A stretch of DNA of 64,000 nt, from the NCBI GenBank assembly GCA_027943245.1, contig JANDJZ010000039.1, forward strand, positions 1 to 64,000, written 5' to 3'. Origin of the DNA: Acanthamoeba sp. SK_2022b. Taxonomy: Eukaryota; Discosea; Longamoebia; Acanthamoebidae. Below are positions 10,802 to 22,148 of this stretch, piece after piece; within the stretch, counting starts at the first letter, position 1; each line of letters opens with the position of its first letter. The notes below the pieces were generated by a model, which searched no databases, was not told where the DNA came from, and saw nothing but the letters and a program-made list of their open reading frames with translations. The position numbers and the translations under genes are program-made.

Positions 10802-10923
10802 TCAAGCCAAGTGGCTCCTCCCTCTTTGCGCATTCCTCAAACCAACCAGGTAAAAGGCAAGACTTTGCGCAGCCAACGACTGTATGACGAAATTGGCCCC
10901 ACCAACTCCCTAACCACATAGCC

Positions 10924-11479
10924 TCAGCCTTGGAAGGTCTGCTTGTCGAAGAGGGCGAGGGTGATGTTGGCCAGGAAGGCCGGAATCGAGTGGCATCGGC
11001 TGAGGAACGCCTGCACCTCCACGTCCAGCGTGCTGTGGCGTGTGATGTGTGTGTAACCAAGCCTACACCCCAACACAGCAAAGCAAAGCAAAGCAAAGCA
11101 AAGCAAAGCAGGCGAGTACCAGGAAAAGTCGGTCGCCATCAACTCGAGGCCGCTCTTGGAGGTCTTCTGGAAGACGAGTTCGTCGACGTCCTTCTCGGCG
11201 TACATGGACTTGAGCGTGTACCGCTTGACCGACCGCTCCTCGGTGTAGTCCACGCGCCACCCAAAGAGCTGGTTCACCGTCTCGCGGAACTCGCGCGTCT
11301 TGTCCTTGAAGATCTTCATCAGCCTCTTGTTCGTCACCTCGTTGTCCTACGCGCCACGCCCATCACAAACAACGTCAGACTCTCTCCCACCCCGCGCAGC
11401 TCATCTCTTATCCAAGCACACACGGGCCCACTGACTGACCTTTGCCTGCTGCTTCAGCACCTCGTTCTCCTCTGTATCG

Positions 11480-11517
<38 letters not shown>

Positions 11518-11986
11518 TGTAAGTGACTAGACAGGAAAGGAAGGGCCAGTGCGGGCCGGTGGGAGTGGCACCTTGAAGGATCTTGATTCGGAGCGCCTCG
11601 GCGGCGCCGAGTCGCGCGGTACTGGGCTTGCTGGACCCGCCCTCGTCCTCGTCCTCGTCCTCCTGCTCGTCTTCGTCCTCCAGTTCCATCCGCGCCGCGC
11701 TGCCGCCGGCCTCCTTCAGCTCGCGCTTGATCTCCAGCAGCTTGTCTCGCAGAGCGTTGTTCTCAACCCGCAGCAATTCCTGATCACGCGCAGCCCCCCC
11801 CCCAAACCCAACACCCCGGTCAGTGGGGGCGACCGTTTCACTGCGAACAGACACGTCGCCAGCTGCCCGCCGCACCACTTCCGAGTTCTTTTTCCGTGCC
11901 AGCGCCGTCGGGTTGTTGGTCATGTGAAGAATCTGTGGGCGAGTCGGAGGAGGTGACGTCAGCTTACGACACGCAACCAATAATAA

Positions 11987-12022
<36 letters not shown>

Positions 12023-15000
12023 AACACGGTAGGGATGCGGGGCGTTTGGTTGTGCCGACCTTGGTGGTGGCGGGGTTGTAGTCGCCCTTGCCCAGCCGCA
12101 GCTCGTAGGTGGCGAGCTCCTGACCGAGCTTGGCGATCTCGGCCGCCAGCTTTTCGTTGGCCTGACGCAACGCCTCATTCTCGCTCTTCAGCGAAGCCGC
12201 GAGCGCGCCGCCGCCCTCGTCGTCTGCTGGAGAGATACGTTCGACACACGGGTCGGTGAGTCTCACCACCGCGTGTGAGCGTCGCGTGAGCGCTGGCTGG
12301 TACCCTTTTCCTCGGGTGTGGAGGGCTGCGTGGGCTGGGCATTGGAGAGGGAGAGGATCATGGCCTTGCTGCGGTCGAGTTCGCCCTGCAGCTTGGCCGC
12401 GAACTCCTCCTGTCGCTGCAGCTGTTCCTCGAGTGTGGCGATACGCTCTGTCTCGCAAAAATACAATATAAAAAATATAAAAAATATAAAAAATATAAAG
12501 AATACAAAATAAAATAAAAATAAGATATATTTGTCAATTAGAATTCAAATTCATCATATCCATATCGTAGAATACTCCAAACAATGGTCGTACCGTCCTT
12601 GGCCTTGTCGTAGTCCTTTTCTTGGATATCACGATCGTACGATTCCTGAAGAAAGATCAACAGGCCACTGAGTCAGTGCGACAAGTCGAGCGCATGGGTG
12701 GTAGAGTGGTTGAGCGAGTGAGTGAGCTCGGAAAGCCCTGGGCCCGTACGAGAAGCTCACGGTAGCTGATCTTGTCCTTGCGGAGGATGTTGAGTTCCAG
12801 CTCTTGCCTCGCATTCTTCTCCGTGACGGTCTCCAGCTCTCGTCGGACCTTCTCCGCCTCCTTCCGGGCATCCGCGGCACGGGCCTCGTGCGTCTTGGCC
12901 ACGTTCTGCGCCCGTTTCGCGTCGGCCGTGAGTTGGCCGCACTTCTCGGTCAAGCCCTCTGCGTGCGCACGAGGAAAGCCAATCATTAGCGGGCCAGCAT
13001 TCAAGGCTGCGCGCGCGCACGCGCGAGCATGCACCATTCTTCCTTTGCAGGTCCTCAACGATGCCGGCAATGTGGGCCGCGGATTCAAACTGCTTCAGGT
13101 CCCCAAAGTAGCTCTCCCTAAGCACGCGCGAGTCGTGTCAGCTGAGCACAAAAATAAAAAAGAAATAAAATGAAATGAAAAGCAAGACGAGCGCGACTGC
13201 AATGGGCGTGGGCCGATACCATTTCGCGGTTTGCTTGAGCAGGTTTTCGTGCTCCACCTGGAGCAGTGAGTGCGACTCCAGCTCCTTCCTCGCTCTCTCG
13301 TACTTGGCACTGAGCCGTTCGATTTCATTCTAGAACATGCGCCATTACCCACTCAGTCACGGCGGTCACAACAGGCCTCGGCGACCCGGTCACTCTCGAT
13401 CGAGAGAGGGAGGACCACAGCACCTGGAGGATCTGCGAGTTCTGCATGCGCTGATGCAGCTGCTTGTTCTCGGCCTCGACAGCCTTGCACTTCTTCTCCA
13501 GCTCGACCATGCGGCCGATCTCCTCTGTGGTGGGAAATGAAGTCGCATCAACTTGCTGTCGCTTGGGGAGGCGGGGAGAGGCGGGCAGGCCACTGGACCT
13601 TGCATGGCCTCCATCAGGGCCGTGGTCTCGGCATTGAACTCCGAAGCATTGGACAGCACCTGCAGGCGCTCCTGCGCCTTGGCCAGCTCGTCCTTGAGTC
13701 GGATGACCGTCTCCGCCTCGTCGTGCACTCCGCCCAGCTGCTTCGTGAGCAACTCGGCCTGTGCGGGCGCCTGGGATGTCAGCAACGACGCCTCGCACGT
13801 GCACAGGGCTTTGGGGGGGGGAACCGGGACCTGCTTCGTGAGCGCTTCGTTCTCGGCTTTGAGCGTCTCCTCGGCCTGTGTCAACTTGTGGATCTGCGTG
13901 CACGGGTTAGCAGACAAACGCGCTAGCTTTCTAACGAGAGGCCCCAACGCACCTTGTGTTCGAGTTGCGTTTTGGTGGTCTTGGCGTTGAGCTGCTCCTC
14001 GGCCAACTCTTCGCTTATCACGAGCTTCTCCTTCTCGAGCTCGCTCACTCGCTTCTCCAGCGCGTCTTTCGTGGCCTGCACTCGAGTGAAGCGATGCGCA
14101 GGGTAAGACGGGCACAACAGGGGGAGTCTAGAGTCGAGAGGCGAGAGACCTTAAGCTCCTTGACTTCGGCCGGGTTCGCCGCGAGTGCGGTCGTGGGCGA
14201 GGCAAGCCCAGCCGACGGGCGCATCAGAATCTGCGCCTTCTCACGTTCCTTTCGCAGCTCCCACTCCTTTCGGTTCAGTTCGCTTTCCTTCTCCAAGCGC
14301 ATCTGTAAATGTCACCGGCACACACAAACGCGACACACCGATTGGTATGGCCAGCTATCAAATGGAAGCCGCATCGCGTGGGTCGACTCACCTTGGTCCA
14401 TTCCCACTCCTTTCGCTGGAGCACCTCTTCGGCCGCGCGTGCCTTGTCGTGCGCATGCTTCAGCTCGACCTCTGCAGGGAGGACCGTTCAGTTCACACGA
14501 TCCGGAGCTGGTGACGGCAGTGTCCATCAATTTGGGCCAGAGAGGTGACTGCAACGCACTCAGCTTACTAACGGCGTCGCTTGCGCTGGGCGCAGCTGCT
14601 GGCGGGGCACGGAAGCTGGCCAGCTGCTGCCTCAGCTGATTGATCTCCACCTCCTGCTGCTCTATCGTGCGCAGAGCATCCAACTGCATAACGGCACGAC
14701 GCAATAAACGAACTCAGGGTGAAGATGTGATTACGATTAATAGGGCATGAGGTGACGTACGAGATGGGGAGTTTCTGCAGGAGCAGAGGGCGCGAGCGGA
14801 CGAAGGGCACGCGACAACTTGGAGCCAACATGGGCAAAGGCATCCCCACTCCGCGGATTTTCAGGATCGCTTACCTCCTCTCCATCGTGATGGATCGAAA
14901 GAGAAGAATGTGCGGCACTGCGTCCGCGAATGGGTGAAGGCTCTCGAAATTCCTCCTCTTCCATATCCTCCTCCTGAGGCTCGGCCTCTTCATCTTCTCC

Positions 15001-15027
15001 GCGCCTTCTCTTCCTCTGCCCCTCCAT
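10924..15027 (-). CDS. MAD1: Spindle assembly checkpoint protein MAD1
   Basis: Kinetochore/nuclear-envelope scaffold that binds MAD2 and supports its conversion in the mitotic checkpoint. It starts MEGQRKRRRGEDEEAEPQEE at 15027, followed by a long series of exons made of heptad coiled coil (for example LDALRTIEQQEVEINQLRQQ, RVSELEKEKLVISEELAEEQ, LQRQEEFAAKLQGELDRSKA). Near 12060-11890 is YELRLGKGDYNPATTK joined to ILHMTNNPTALARKK. This matches the human GDYDQSRTKVLHMSLNPTSV region, which contains the MAD2-interaction motif. The C-terminal globular domain reads IFKDKTREFRETVNQLFGW, YTLKSMYAEKDVDELVFQKT, LMATDFSW and AFLSRCHSIPAFLANITLAL, as in the RWD-like end of human MAD1. Stop 10926-10924. 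Upstream TTG codons are not used as start. Confidence 0.9.
11077..11110 (+). repeat. (AAAGC)n pentanucleotide microsatellite
   Basis: About six to seven copies of agcaa lie in the last MAD1 intron. Confidence 0.9.
11482..11516 (+). repeat. (GT)n dinucleotide run in MAD1 intron
   Basis: About 17 GT units on the plus strand (AC on the transcribed sense strand). Confidence 0.9.
11979..12023 (+). repeat. (TAA)n trinucleotide microsatellite
   Basis: About 14 taa units with one interruption (ctaa near 12007), in the MAD1 intron that separates GDYNPATTK from ILHMTNNPTA. Confidence 0.9.
12463..12505 (+). repeat. (AAAATAT)n short tandem repeat
   Basis: Four to five copies of a 9-10 bp aaaaatata unit lie in an AT-rich MAD1 intron (about 12455-12590). 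Confidence 0.75.
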
Positions 15028-15111
15028 CTTCGTGTGCTCGATCCTTCCCGCCAAATCGACTCGACACAAACGTACTTTCGTTAAAGTTACAAAAGCCAAT
15101 TTGAAATTTGG

Positions 15112-18100
15112 TTAAGCCGAAGGGGTGGTGAACAGGGGCGCGAGGGCGTGGAGCTGACGGGCGGCCTCCTCGCGCGTTGCCATGGCCAGTTCCGGCCAGA
15201 GAATGCAATGAGGCACCACCACACCGTCTATCTCCCTGTAGATGGCGTTGACAGAAGGGGCAGGACCGCAGAGGTGAGATCGCGCAGGACATTGGGTTGC
15301 AGCCACGGAGAAAGCGTACTGCCAGCCTATTGCAGGCTTCTGGTGAGGTTGTTCGTGTTCTCGAGGGTCGGGTTGGCTTGAACGAATCATTAAATCGATG
15401 TCCTTCAGCTGCTTTTGTATCACACGGGAGGCGACCGGGCTCAGCGCTGCGCTGATCATGCCTGCCTTGTGCAACTGCTCAGTCGCAAGGACGAGTGGGT
15501 GAGTGCCTTAGTGTTGTCGTGCACAAAGGGAGAGAGGGAGAGAACCTCCCGGAGGAGATCGATGTAGGCCATCACTAGTGGAATACTGGCGGAGCATGCA
15601 AATTTGAGCATGAGGGCTTCAATTGCCCGCGTGTCCAGGAGGGTCGCCAACCACTCGGGCTTGTTCCGTACGATCTGCACATGTGGCCGAGTAGGTGAGG
15701 CCAACTTTGCCGCAGAGTTCAGAGTTGTTTTGGAGAATGGTACCATGGTGAGGAAATGAACGTCTGATGGCGGGAGTGGTCCGGTGGGGAGCGACGCAAC
15801 GATGTTCTCCGTGAGAAATTGATTCCAGGGCAGCACACTGGGTGGACCGCCAGCTCGCATGCGCGATTCTGCGGCCCAGAGATTCGAGAGACAGGCCACA
15901 CTCGCCTTCTTGAACGTTTCGTCGTCGGCCAGCTGAAAGTTGTTCTGGGCAAGCACAATGCACTCACGAATCTCGGGGTAGGTTGGGCTCTATGTCGTTG
16001 CGCATGGTCAGCGAACGACGGTACGCGAAGGGAAAGAGCTTGCGTAGTACCTGCACTTGTATCTTTTTCTCTTCACCAAGCAGGGAGATAAATATAGAGA
16101 GTCCGTGGCCAGCGAGCAACCGTAGGAGAAGAGATGGGCCATAGAGGTGCTTCTTGAGTAGATCCATTGTAGTAGCGCGAAGCAGACGTTCCAGCTGGGG
16201 TGCACAACATGAGTCTATCTTGACGATTGCAGTTAGAATGCGTGTGCGCAGGACGTACTGTTGAGGGACTCTGCCACCTGGTCCCGTGGGCCAAGATAAG
16301 TTTGCTTACTAGTTGCGCCCAGAAGACCAACGCCGCAACGACCACTACACCTCCGCTGAGGCCTTGGGATTCCTTAGTCGGCGCCAGGTAAGAGCACACG
16401 ATGTCGACCAGTTTCTCCGCTTGCGCAACGCTGCATGCCACGGCTGAAGAATTCAATGAGTGGCGACACAAGAGAAGAGTGATGGTGCATCTGCTCCATA
16501 CCCTCAGGTTCTGGCTGACGACCGGCCAAGAGCAAAATCAAATTGCCAGCATTGAGAACGGTCAATAACGCCCTATCAGGCAACTGGCGCTTGTGTAGCT
16601 CGCTGAGCGTGAACAAATAGACATTTTAGAGTCTCAGAGAATAGGCCCGAGCACAGGTGAACGAAAAGGAAGGGTAGGTTACCGGGAAAGAAGGACCGTG
16701 ACGTGAAGCGGAGTAGTCAGAGGCTCCATGTGGTGAGCATGGCGTAGACACTGCAGATTGCAGAAGGCCACTGCGGATAGGGAAGTAGCATTCAGTTCGG
16801 GTGCGTGGAAGGTCATGAGCCGTTCGAGTGCGGGCATCAATCCGAGCCCTGCAAAGAGGCTCGTCGCATCAGATGACTTGATCAAGCACGCCTCAACCAC
16901 GTGAAGCCCCTTCACGGAAAGCTCGTCGCAACAAGCCAGGATATCCTTTGACGAATCAACACTTTGTTAGACTCACACTTTTTAATGTAACAATGAAGGT
17001 GCGCATACCATTACAACGGCAGCGCCGTTGGAATCACCGAGTATGAGGTCCACCCACTCGGTCAGGCTGTAGGAAGCCAAGCTGTCCGAGATCCAGAGCA
17101 CCATCTTCCACATGTGACGTCTTTAGACGATTTAGCGTTAAACACGCAAGCGAGGAAGGCGCACCTGGCGCTGGTTATAGGCACGCAGCTCGGGAGTGCT
17201 CCAAAGCCATTTGATTACGGCGACAGGTGGCTTTCTTGCCATCTGATAGCCCGTTGATAGAATTGCTCGCGTTAGGGTACGACAGTTCTCGTTCAACGTG
17301 CCTTTCGATCTGTGTTGACCGACCTTAACGGTGCGTATCGCAAACCCGATGGTGAGCACGAGATGTCACCTCATAAACGGGGAAGGAAATCATGTACCGA
17401 AACGAGGAACGCGAGCAGATGAAACACATCTGAGGGTACTTGCTTGAGATCGGGATGTGAACGGAAAAAGGCTTGAAGCGCCGAATCGATACGATCAATC
17501 TCAACAAACCTAGGTGGTGTGAGACTGAGTACAGTAAACATGAAGGGCCAGTGTACCTGTCGTTTACGAGAACTGCTGAATAGAAGACAGCAATGATTGT
17601 CAGCTGCAGCTCGAGATCGCCAGCTCTATCGGCCAACATAGTGTACATTTCTTCCGCATTGCCTTAAGTGTTCCGAGTCTTAGTGAGTCCATCAGCATGG
17701 GAGAAGGGAAGCATGCTACCTGGCACATGCTGAATTGCTCGCTTGTACGCCTCCGCAAGCTGGGAACCCTCTGTGCAGGCGGTCGCATCGAGAATGAGGG
17801 CCAGTAGCAGATGGTCAGCCAGTGCCACAATGCTTGCCTCGCTCTGAACTCGGCTACGAATGCCGAGTGTGATAGTGTAGCTACTTGCCCCTAATAATGT
17901 AAAGGAATTGTTTGCCTTTGACAACAGGCTCCATTACGAAGACAGAGAGATACCCATCAACGTCTTCATAGTGCCGAAGTGGAGCGATTTGGCGAGAAGA
18001 AGAAAACGCAGCACCATCGCTAGCAGGGCGTGCGAGTTTATCTGACCCCACATAGCCTGGACGGCGCAGAGAAGTGGTCAAAAGCTGGTGTACATCAACA

Positions 18101-20222
18101 AGGGTTGAGCCCGCATACCAACACCAAGGGAAGTAATCTCTCTATAAAACGGCCGGACGACTCGCATGCTTGCGCTTGAGCGCACTTTGCGATGACGTGC
18201 AGCACAGCGTGCAGAAAGTTCTGTAGTTGTTAAGATGATCGATTGGTAAACACGAGGATGAATATAGAGTTCGCTGGCTGGTACCTGATCCATCTCGCCA
18301 GCTGCAACCAAAACGCATAGTCGGTCCACAGCGGCATTGCAGCACGCAACCATCAAAGCCTCCGAAGCCCCGAGAGATGGCGCTGAGAAGAGGATGAGTC
18401 TAAGGTTGAAGAGATCAGGTAAGAAGAGCGGGTGTCGCACAATTAACCAACTCTGCCAAAGCAAGACACGCAATCGACCGCACATCCGGTTCGTCGTTGC
18501 GGATGCCTTGTTCTATGCTGTTCGCCACGACGGCCAAACTCTCTGCCTTCAGCTTGCTTGAGCAGGAGGCCAATACTTTGAGGAGGAGCTGAAAGCTGTC
18601 GCGCGGCATGCTCTCAATAGCATCGTGGATGATTTCGATCAGAGCATCGAATCCTGTTAATGTTCGAATTCATACGCCGGCTTCATGAGTTCAACTAGGT
18701 TGGTACAACGTACCGAACTGAATGTGCGAATCAAAGGCAGGATGATCCGATAACAGCGTCAAAAGGCCAATACTGGAGCGTAGCACAAGTGCAGATGCTT
18801 TACACGCTGCCTCGATTACGAAGTCTGAACAGAACAGGTCAGCGGAAGCGGAGCGATACTCCCCCAGGATGAATATTACCGGCGATGCCTTCCTCCAGGT
18901 AGAACGCGATTGTATCCGGAGAGTCCGTGCATATCTTGGAAACCACCTGCAATGTGAGCGCTCGCAGCGGTTCGTGTGAGGAGAGCAATCTGGGCTTCAG
19001 CGCTCTTGCCAGGTGGCCCCGCTCGGCAACAGTAGACCCCCGTACGACCTCGACTCCAGTGCCCACTGCCAGAGCGTGCAATAGCGCTGCATCCACCGAA
19101 CAAGTGAGCGTCAATGCAAAGTCGAGTGTCACGGGAAGTACCGATTGCATTCGAGTGAACTCCTTCGCTTTGTGACTTTGAGAGGACATCTACAACGGAG
19201 CTCACCAAGCGACTGCCGAGGCCGAGCAGCTGCTGCCTTGTTGCGTCTACCAAAGCCATATTAAGAAATATCTTGGGAGTGATGTGAGCGATAAGCAATC
19301 TTGCAGGTGCACGAGTGCAAGGCATGATACGTACAAAGGTGCTTGAGACGCGAGTGTCTTCATCGGGATAGGACAGAGCGCCCAGAATGTGCTCTATCAA
19401 GGATCCATTGGATTCTGCAAGAAGTTCTGCAACGGAAGCGTCGCACACTAAGCGACCCAGGAGAGCCAACACGAATCGAGCTTGCTTCCACGTCAACGTT
19501 TGTAGCTGAGGTCGAGGAAACGTACGCGCTGTCAGTAAAGAAATGGATAGAAGGCCTCATAACTGTACCTGGAAGCGAATGCTGTCAATACATGCCGTCT
19601 TGTCGTCCGCATGACGCTGCAGTAGCGCACAGATGTCCAAAACAGTGCGGGCCAGGGCGTCGTCTGAGACACCCAACACTTGGAGTTGGGGGTTGTACTA
19701 CGTGAGTGTTCTGCTTTGCACAAGCCGACAAGGGACTCGCACCTTGTACACAGAAACCCAGACTAGTGCTAGCAAAACTGGACGTAGATAGGAAGCTGGA
19801 GGTGTCATCCACGGAGCTTAGCACCTGTAGGACAATGAGCTATGGTCGCACGTGCAATGAATTACCTACAAGGCATGCACCTTCAGCATTTCCAGGGCGA
19901 TGGTGCGCTTTCTGACGATGAGTTGCTTTGGATCGAGGAGCAGCTCCCAGGCGCAAGTGAAGCAGAAGCCATAACCTTCGCTGTCTACCAGTGTAAACGT
20001 CGCGTGTCGAGGGTCGCTGCAGTGGCTTTCGCCCACAAGCCCTACTCGAGTAGTGCAATGCACGCTTTGGCATCTCCGTCTCACAAACAAGAGAAAGAGA
20101 CAGGATCCATACCCCTTAGCATTGGCGATAAGGTGAGCTGTTCTTGCATGCCTTGTCGCTCCTCGTACGCCGCCTCTACTTGTGATCCTGTTCCGCCGCA
20201 CAAACGCCAAAGTTGTAGACAT
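15112..20222 (-). CDS. Large armadillo/HEAT-like helical-repeat protein (possible MEI1 relative)
   Basis: A run of about 25 small exons encodes amphipathic helix pairs with no recognisable catalytic motif. Clear pieces are YGFCFTCAWELLLDPKQLIV, VLGVSDDALARTVLDICALL, FVLALLGRLVCDASVAELLA, LIEHILGALSYPDEDTRVSS, LTLQVVSKICTDSPDTIAFY, FQLLLKVLASCSSKLKAESL, EPDVRSIACLALAELVN, ALMLKFACSASIPLVMAYID and the end ALAPLFTTPSA, stop 15114-15112. The paired-helix periodicity is that of ARM/HEAT proteins. The mix of helices with phrases such as 'P.TIAFYL' recalls meiosis inhibitor protein 1 (MEI1), but I cannot show homology. The start at 20222 (MSTTLAFVRRNR) is tentative; the first secure exon is near 19995-19875. 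The stop lies only 84 bp upstream of the MAD1 start. Confidence 0.55.
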
Positions 20223-20248
20223 AGCCAAAGAGCGGGAAAAACGCAACC

Positions 20249-20325
20249 TGGTTTCATTTTGAATTCTCAAAGATACATCTTCCTCTTCTGGGGCTTTGGA
20301 TGCGTCTCTTCATTGTCAAACCTCT
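20249..20325 (-). promoter_or_regulatory. Candidate SECIS element in the selW 3' UTR
   Basis: On the minus strand, downstream of the selW stop, is an ATGA quartet (20313-20310). Twelve bases later comes AAA (20297-20295) in an apical loop, then a 3' strand ending in GA (20268-20267). The stem AGAGACGCATC pairs with GATGTATCTTT (one mismatch, two G-T pairs), GA/GA lie opposite each other, and TTTGA/TCAAA can form the lower helix. This is the eukaryotic SECIS layout. The ATGA core starts about 44 bases after the stop codon. Confidence 0.75.
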
Positions 20326-20356
20326 CACGTGATTGAATGCGGAGTGCCTTAAATAG

Positions 20357-20751
20357 TTATGGTCGCGAAGACAAGTGTGTTTGTAGCATCTGAACGACAG
20401 CAGAGCCGGTGGGATACTTGTCCCTGAGATTACGGCTACTCTTGTAGGTTGCCTCACCCGAAAAGATCAGCGTGCCATCTTCAAGCGTTATTTCAAACTT
20501 TTCGGTCGTGCCGTCCTGCATGTAAATCATTTAAAACAGAACCTCCGAGTGCGAACGCTCAAGCGGTCTGGGATACCTTGGCCACCACTTGCAAGTCAGG
20601 GAAGGCCTTCTCGACGGCAAGCTTGATCGTCTTGAAGAAGGCATACCGACCTCATGCATTACTGTTATAATTTGAATTAATTGATGTGCTTGCAAGAGAG
20701 ATGGGCTTCAGGGAGAGGAAAGGGGCACCAGTATTCTATGTACACCTTCAT
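20357..20751 (-). CDS. Selenoprotein W (Rdx family), Sec encoded by in-frame TGA
   Basis: Small thioredoxin-like redox protein. Three exons join cleanly at GT-AG sites: 20751-20729, 20661-20577 and 20515-20357. The protein starts MKVYIEYCNAUGRYAFFKTI, where U is TGA at 20654-20652, giving the CxxU redox motif of SelW followed by Gly and an aromatic as in the family. It continues LAVEKAFPDLQVVAKDGTTE, then KFEITLEDGTLIFSGE and ends MLQTHLSSRP, about 88 residues, the usual length. The codon before U is split by intron 1 so that TG + T makes the Cys. Ordinary gene finders would stop at the TGA. A SECIS candidate follows in the 3' UTR. It is 86 bp downstream of the macroglobulin stop on the same strand. 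Confidence 0.85.
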
Positions 20752-20837
20752 CTGGAAGGATAGGCAGCACAAAATAAATGAACGAGACGTCTGCGTCTTT
20801 TTATTTGTGAGTCTGCGTTCACGCAAACAAGACAAGG

Positions 20838-22067
20838 TCAGTAGATGTGCACGATGTCGGTAGTGCCACGGCCGAACGTCTCTGGCGAGTACATCTCCTC
20901 GACCTGCAATACACGTACTCACTAAGCCAGGGAGAGGCGCCAGAGTAAAACAAAGACTGGAGGGCACCTTGGGCGGAGGAGCGATAAAGACGCCGATGGT
21001 CGTGGCGCGCGTCAGGTAGGTGTACTCGTAGATGCCAGGCGCCAGGTAGGCCGTGAAGGCTTCACATCGGTCGTCCTTGAGCTCCTGGTGGTCGAACCAC
21101 CTGCCATCCCAGCCCGACAACAGTCCTGCGAGGCGCGATTAGAACAAGGCAGAGCAAGTGAGCTCAGGGCATCGTATCAATCATCGAGAACGCAGCAGGG
21201 CCGGCGTCGTACCGACAGCGTAGCCGCGGCCGAGGCTCAACAGTTCGAGAAGGATGGTCTTGCGGCTGTTGTTGCTCTGTTGCCTGTCGTCGTCGCGGGC
21301 TTGCTTGAGCTCGGGATTGAGCGGCTCCAAGCCGGCAGGCAGCATGTCCTTGAGCGCGACGTGATGGCGCACGATTTGGGTGGCCACCACCAGGCGCACA
21401 CGCACCCTCGCCCCGGCTCGGATCTTGACGCTTCCATCGGCGCCCGCGTCGACCCTAGCGTCACCCAGACAGGCGCCACCACGTATGTGAGCGCTCGGCA
21501 TGGATTGGCTATCGAGTTATGTAAAGCACTGGGCCGTACTCGGACGGGTCGTCGACGCTCTCGTAGACGCGCTTGATCGAGAAGCCGCGGCTCAGCGCCT
21601 TCAGCTCGTGCAGGTCCGGAGCGTAGTTCATGGCTGCCGATCAAGTTGTCGACAGACAGGGCGAGGTGAGCTACTGCGTTCGCGGGGGAGAGCGAGTGTG
21701 CAAAGACGAGAGCTGGGCAAGTACCGATGCGGTAGTAGAGCTTGCCTTGGCCGCGCTTCCTGATGACGAGGTCCATGCCATCCTTCGGCTCGGGGCGCGG
21801 TTCGAATTGCTTGGCAAGAAGAGCGGTCATGGGCACCGCCATGGACTGCGTGTGGGCAGAGCGGCCGCGGAACTCCTGGCGGCCCAGATAGCCGTCCTCG
21901 ACCCTAACATACACCACACACACGCACACGTGAGTGAATGCACGCATGCCTCGATAATCGATTGAAATCCTGAGGATCGTACCAGAAGCGGGCATCGAAG
22001 TTGGGACGAGCCTTCTCCTGGGTCTCAAAGTAGCGCGCAAAGGCCAAGAGCACCCACACATTCTGAC

Positions 22068-22148
<81 letters not shown>

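Noticed and set aside
20677..21120. 147-residue minus-strand frame linking macroglobulin C-terminus to MKVYIEYWCP
   Set aside because: It joins the end of one gene to the first exon of selW by reading through intron and spacer; splice sites show two separate genes.
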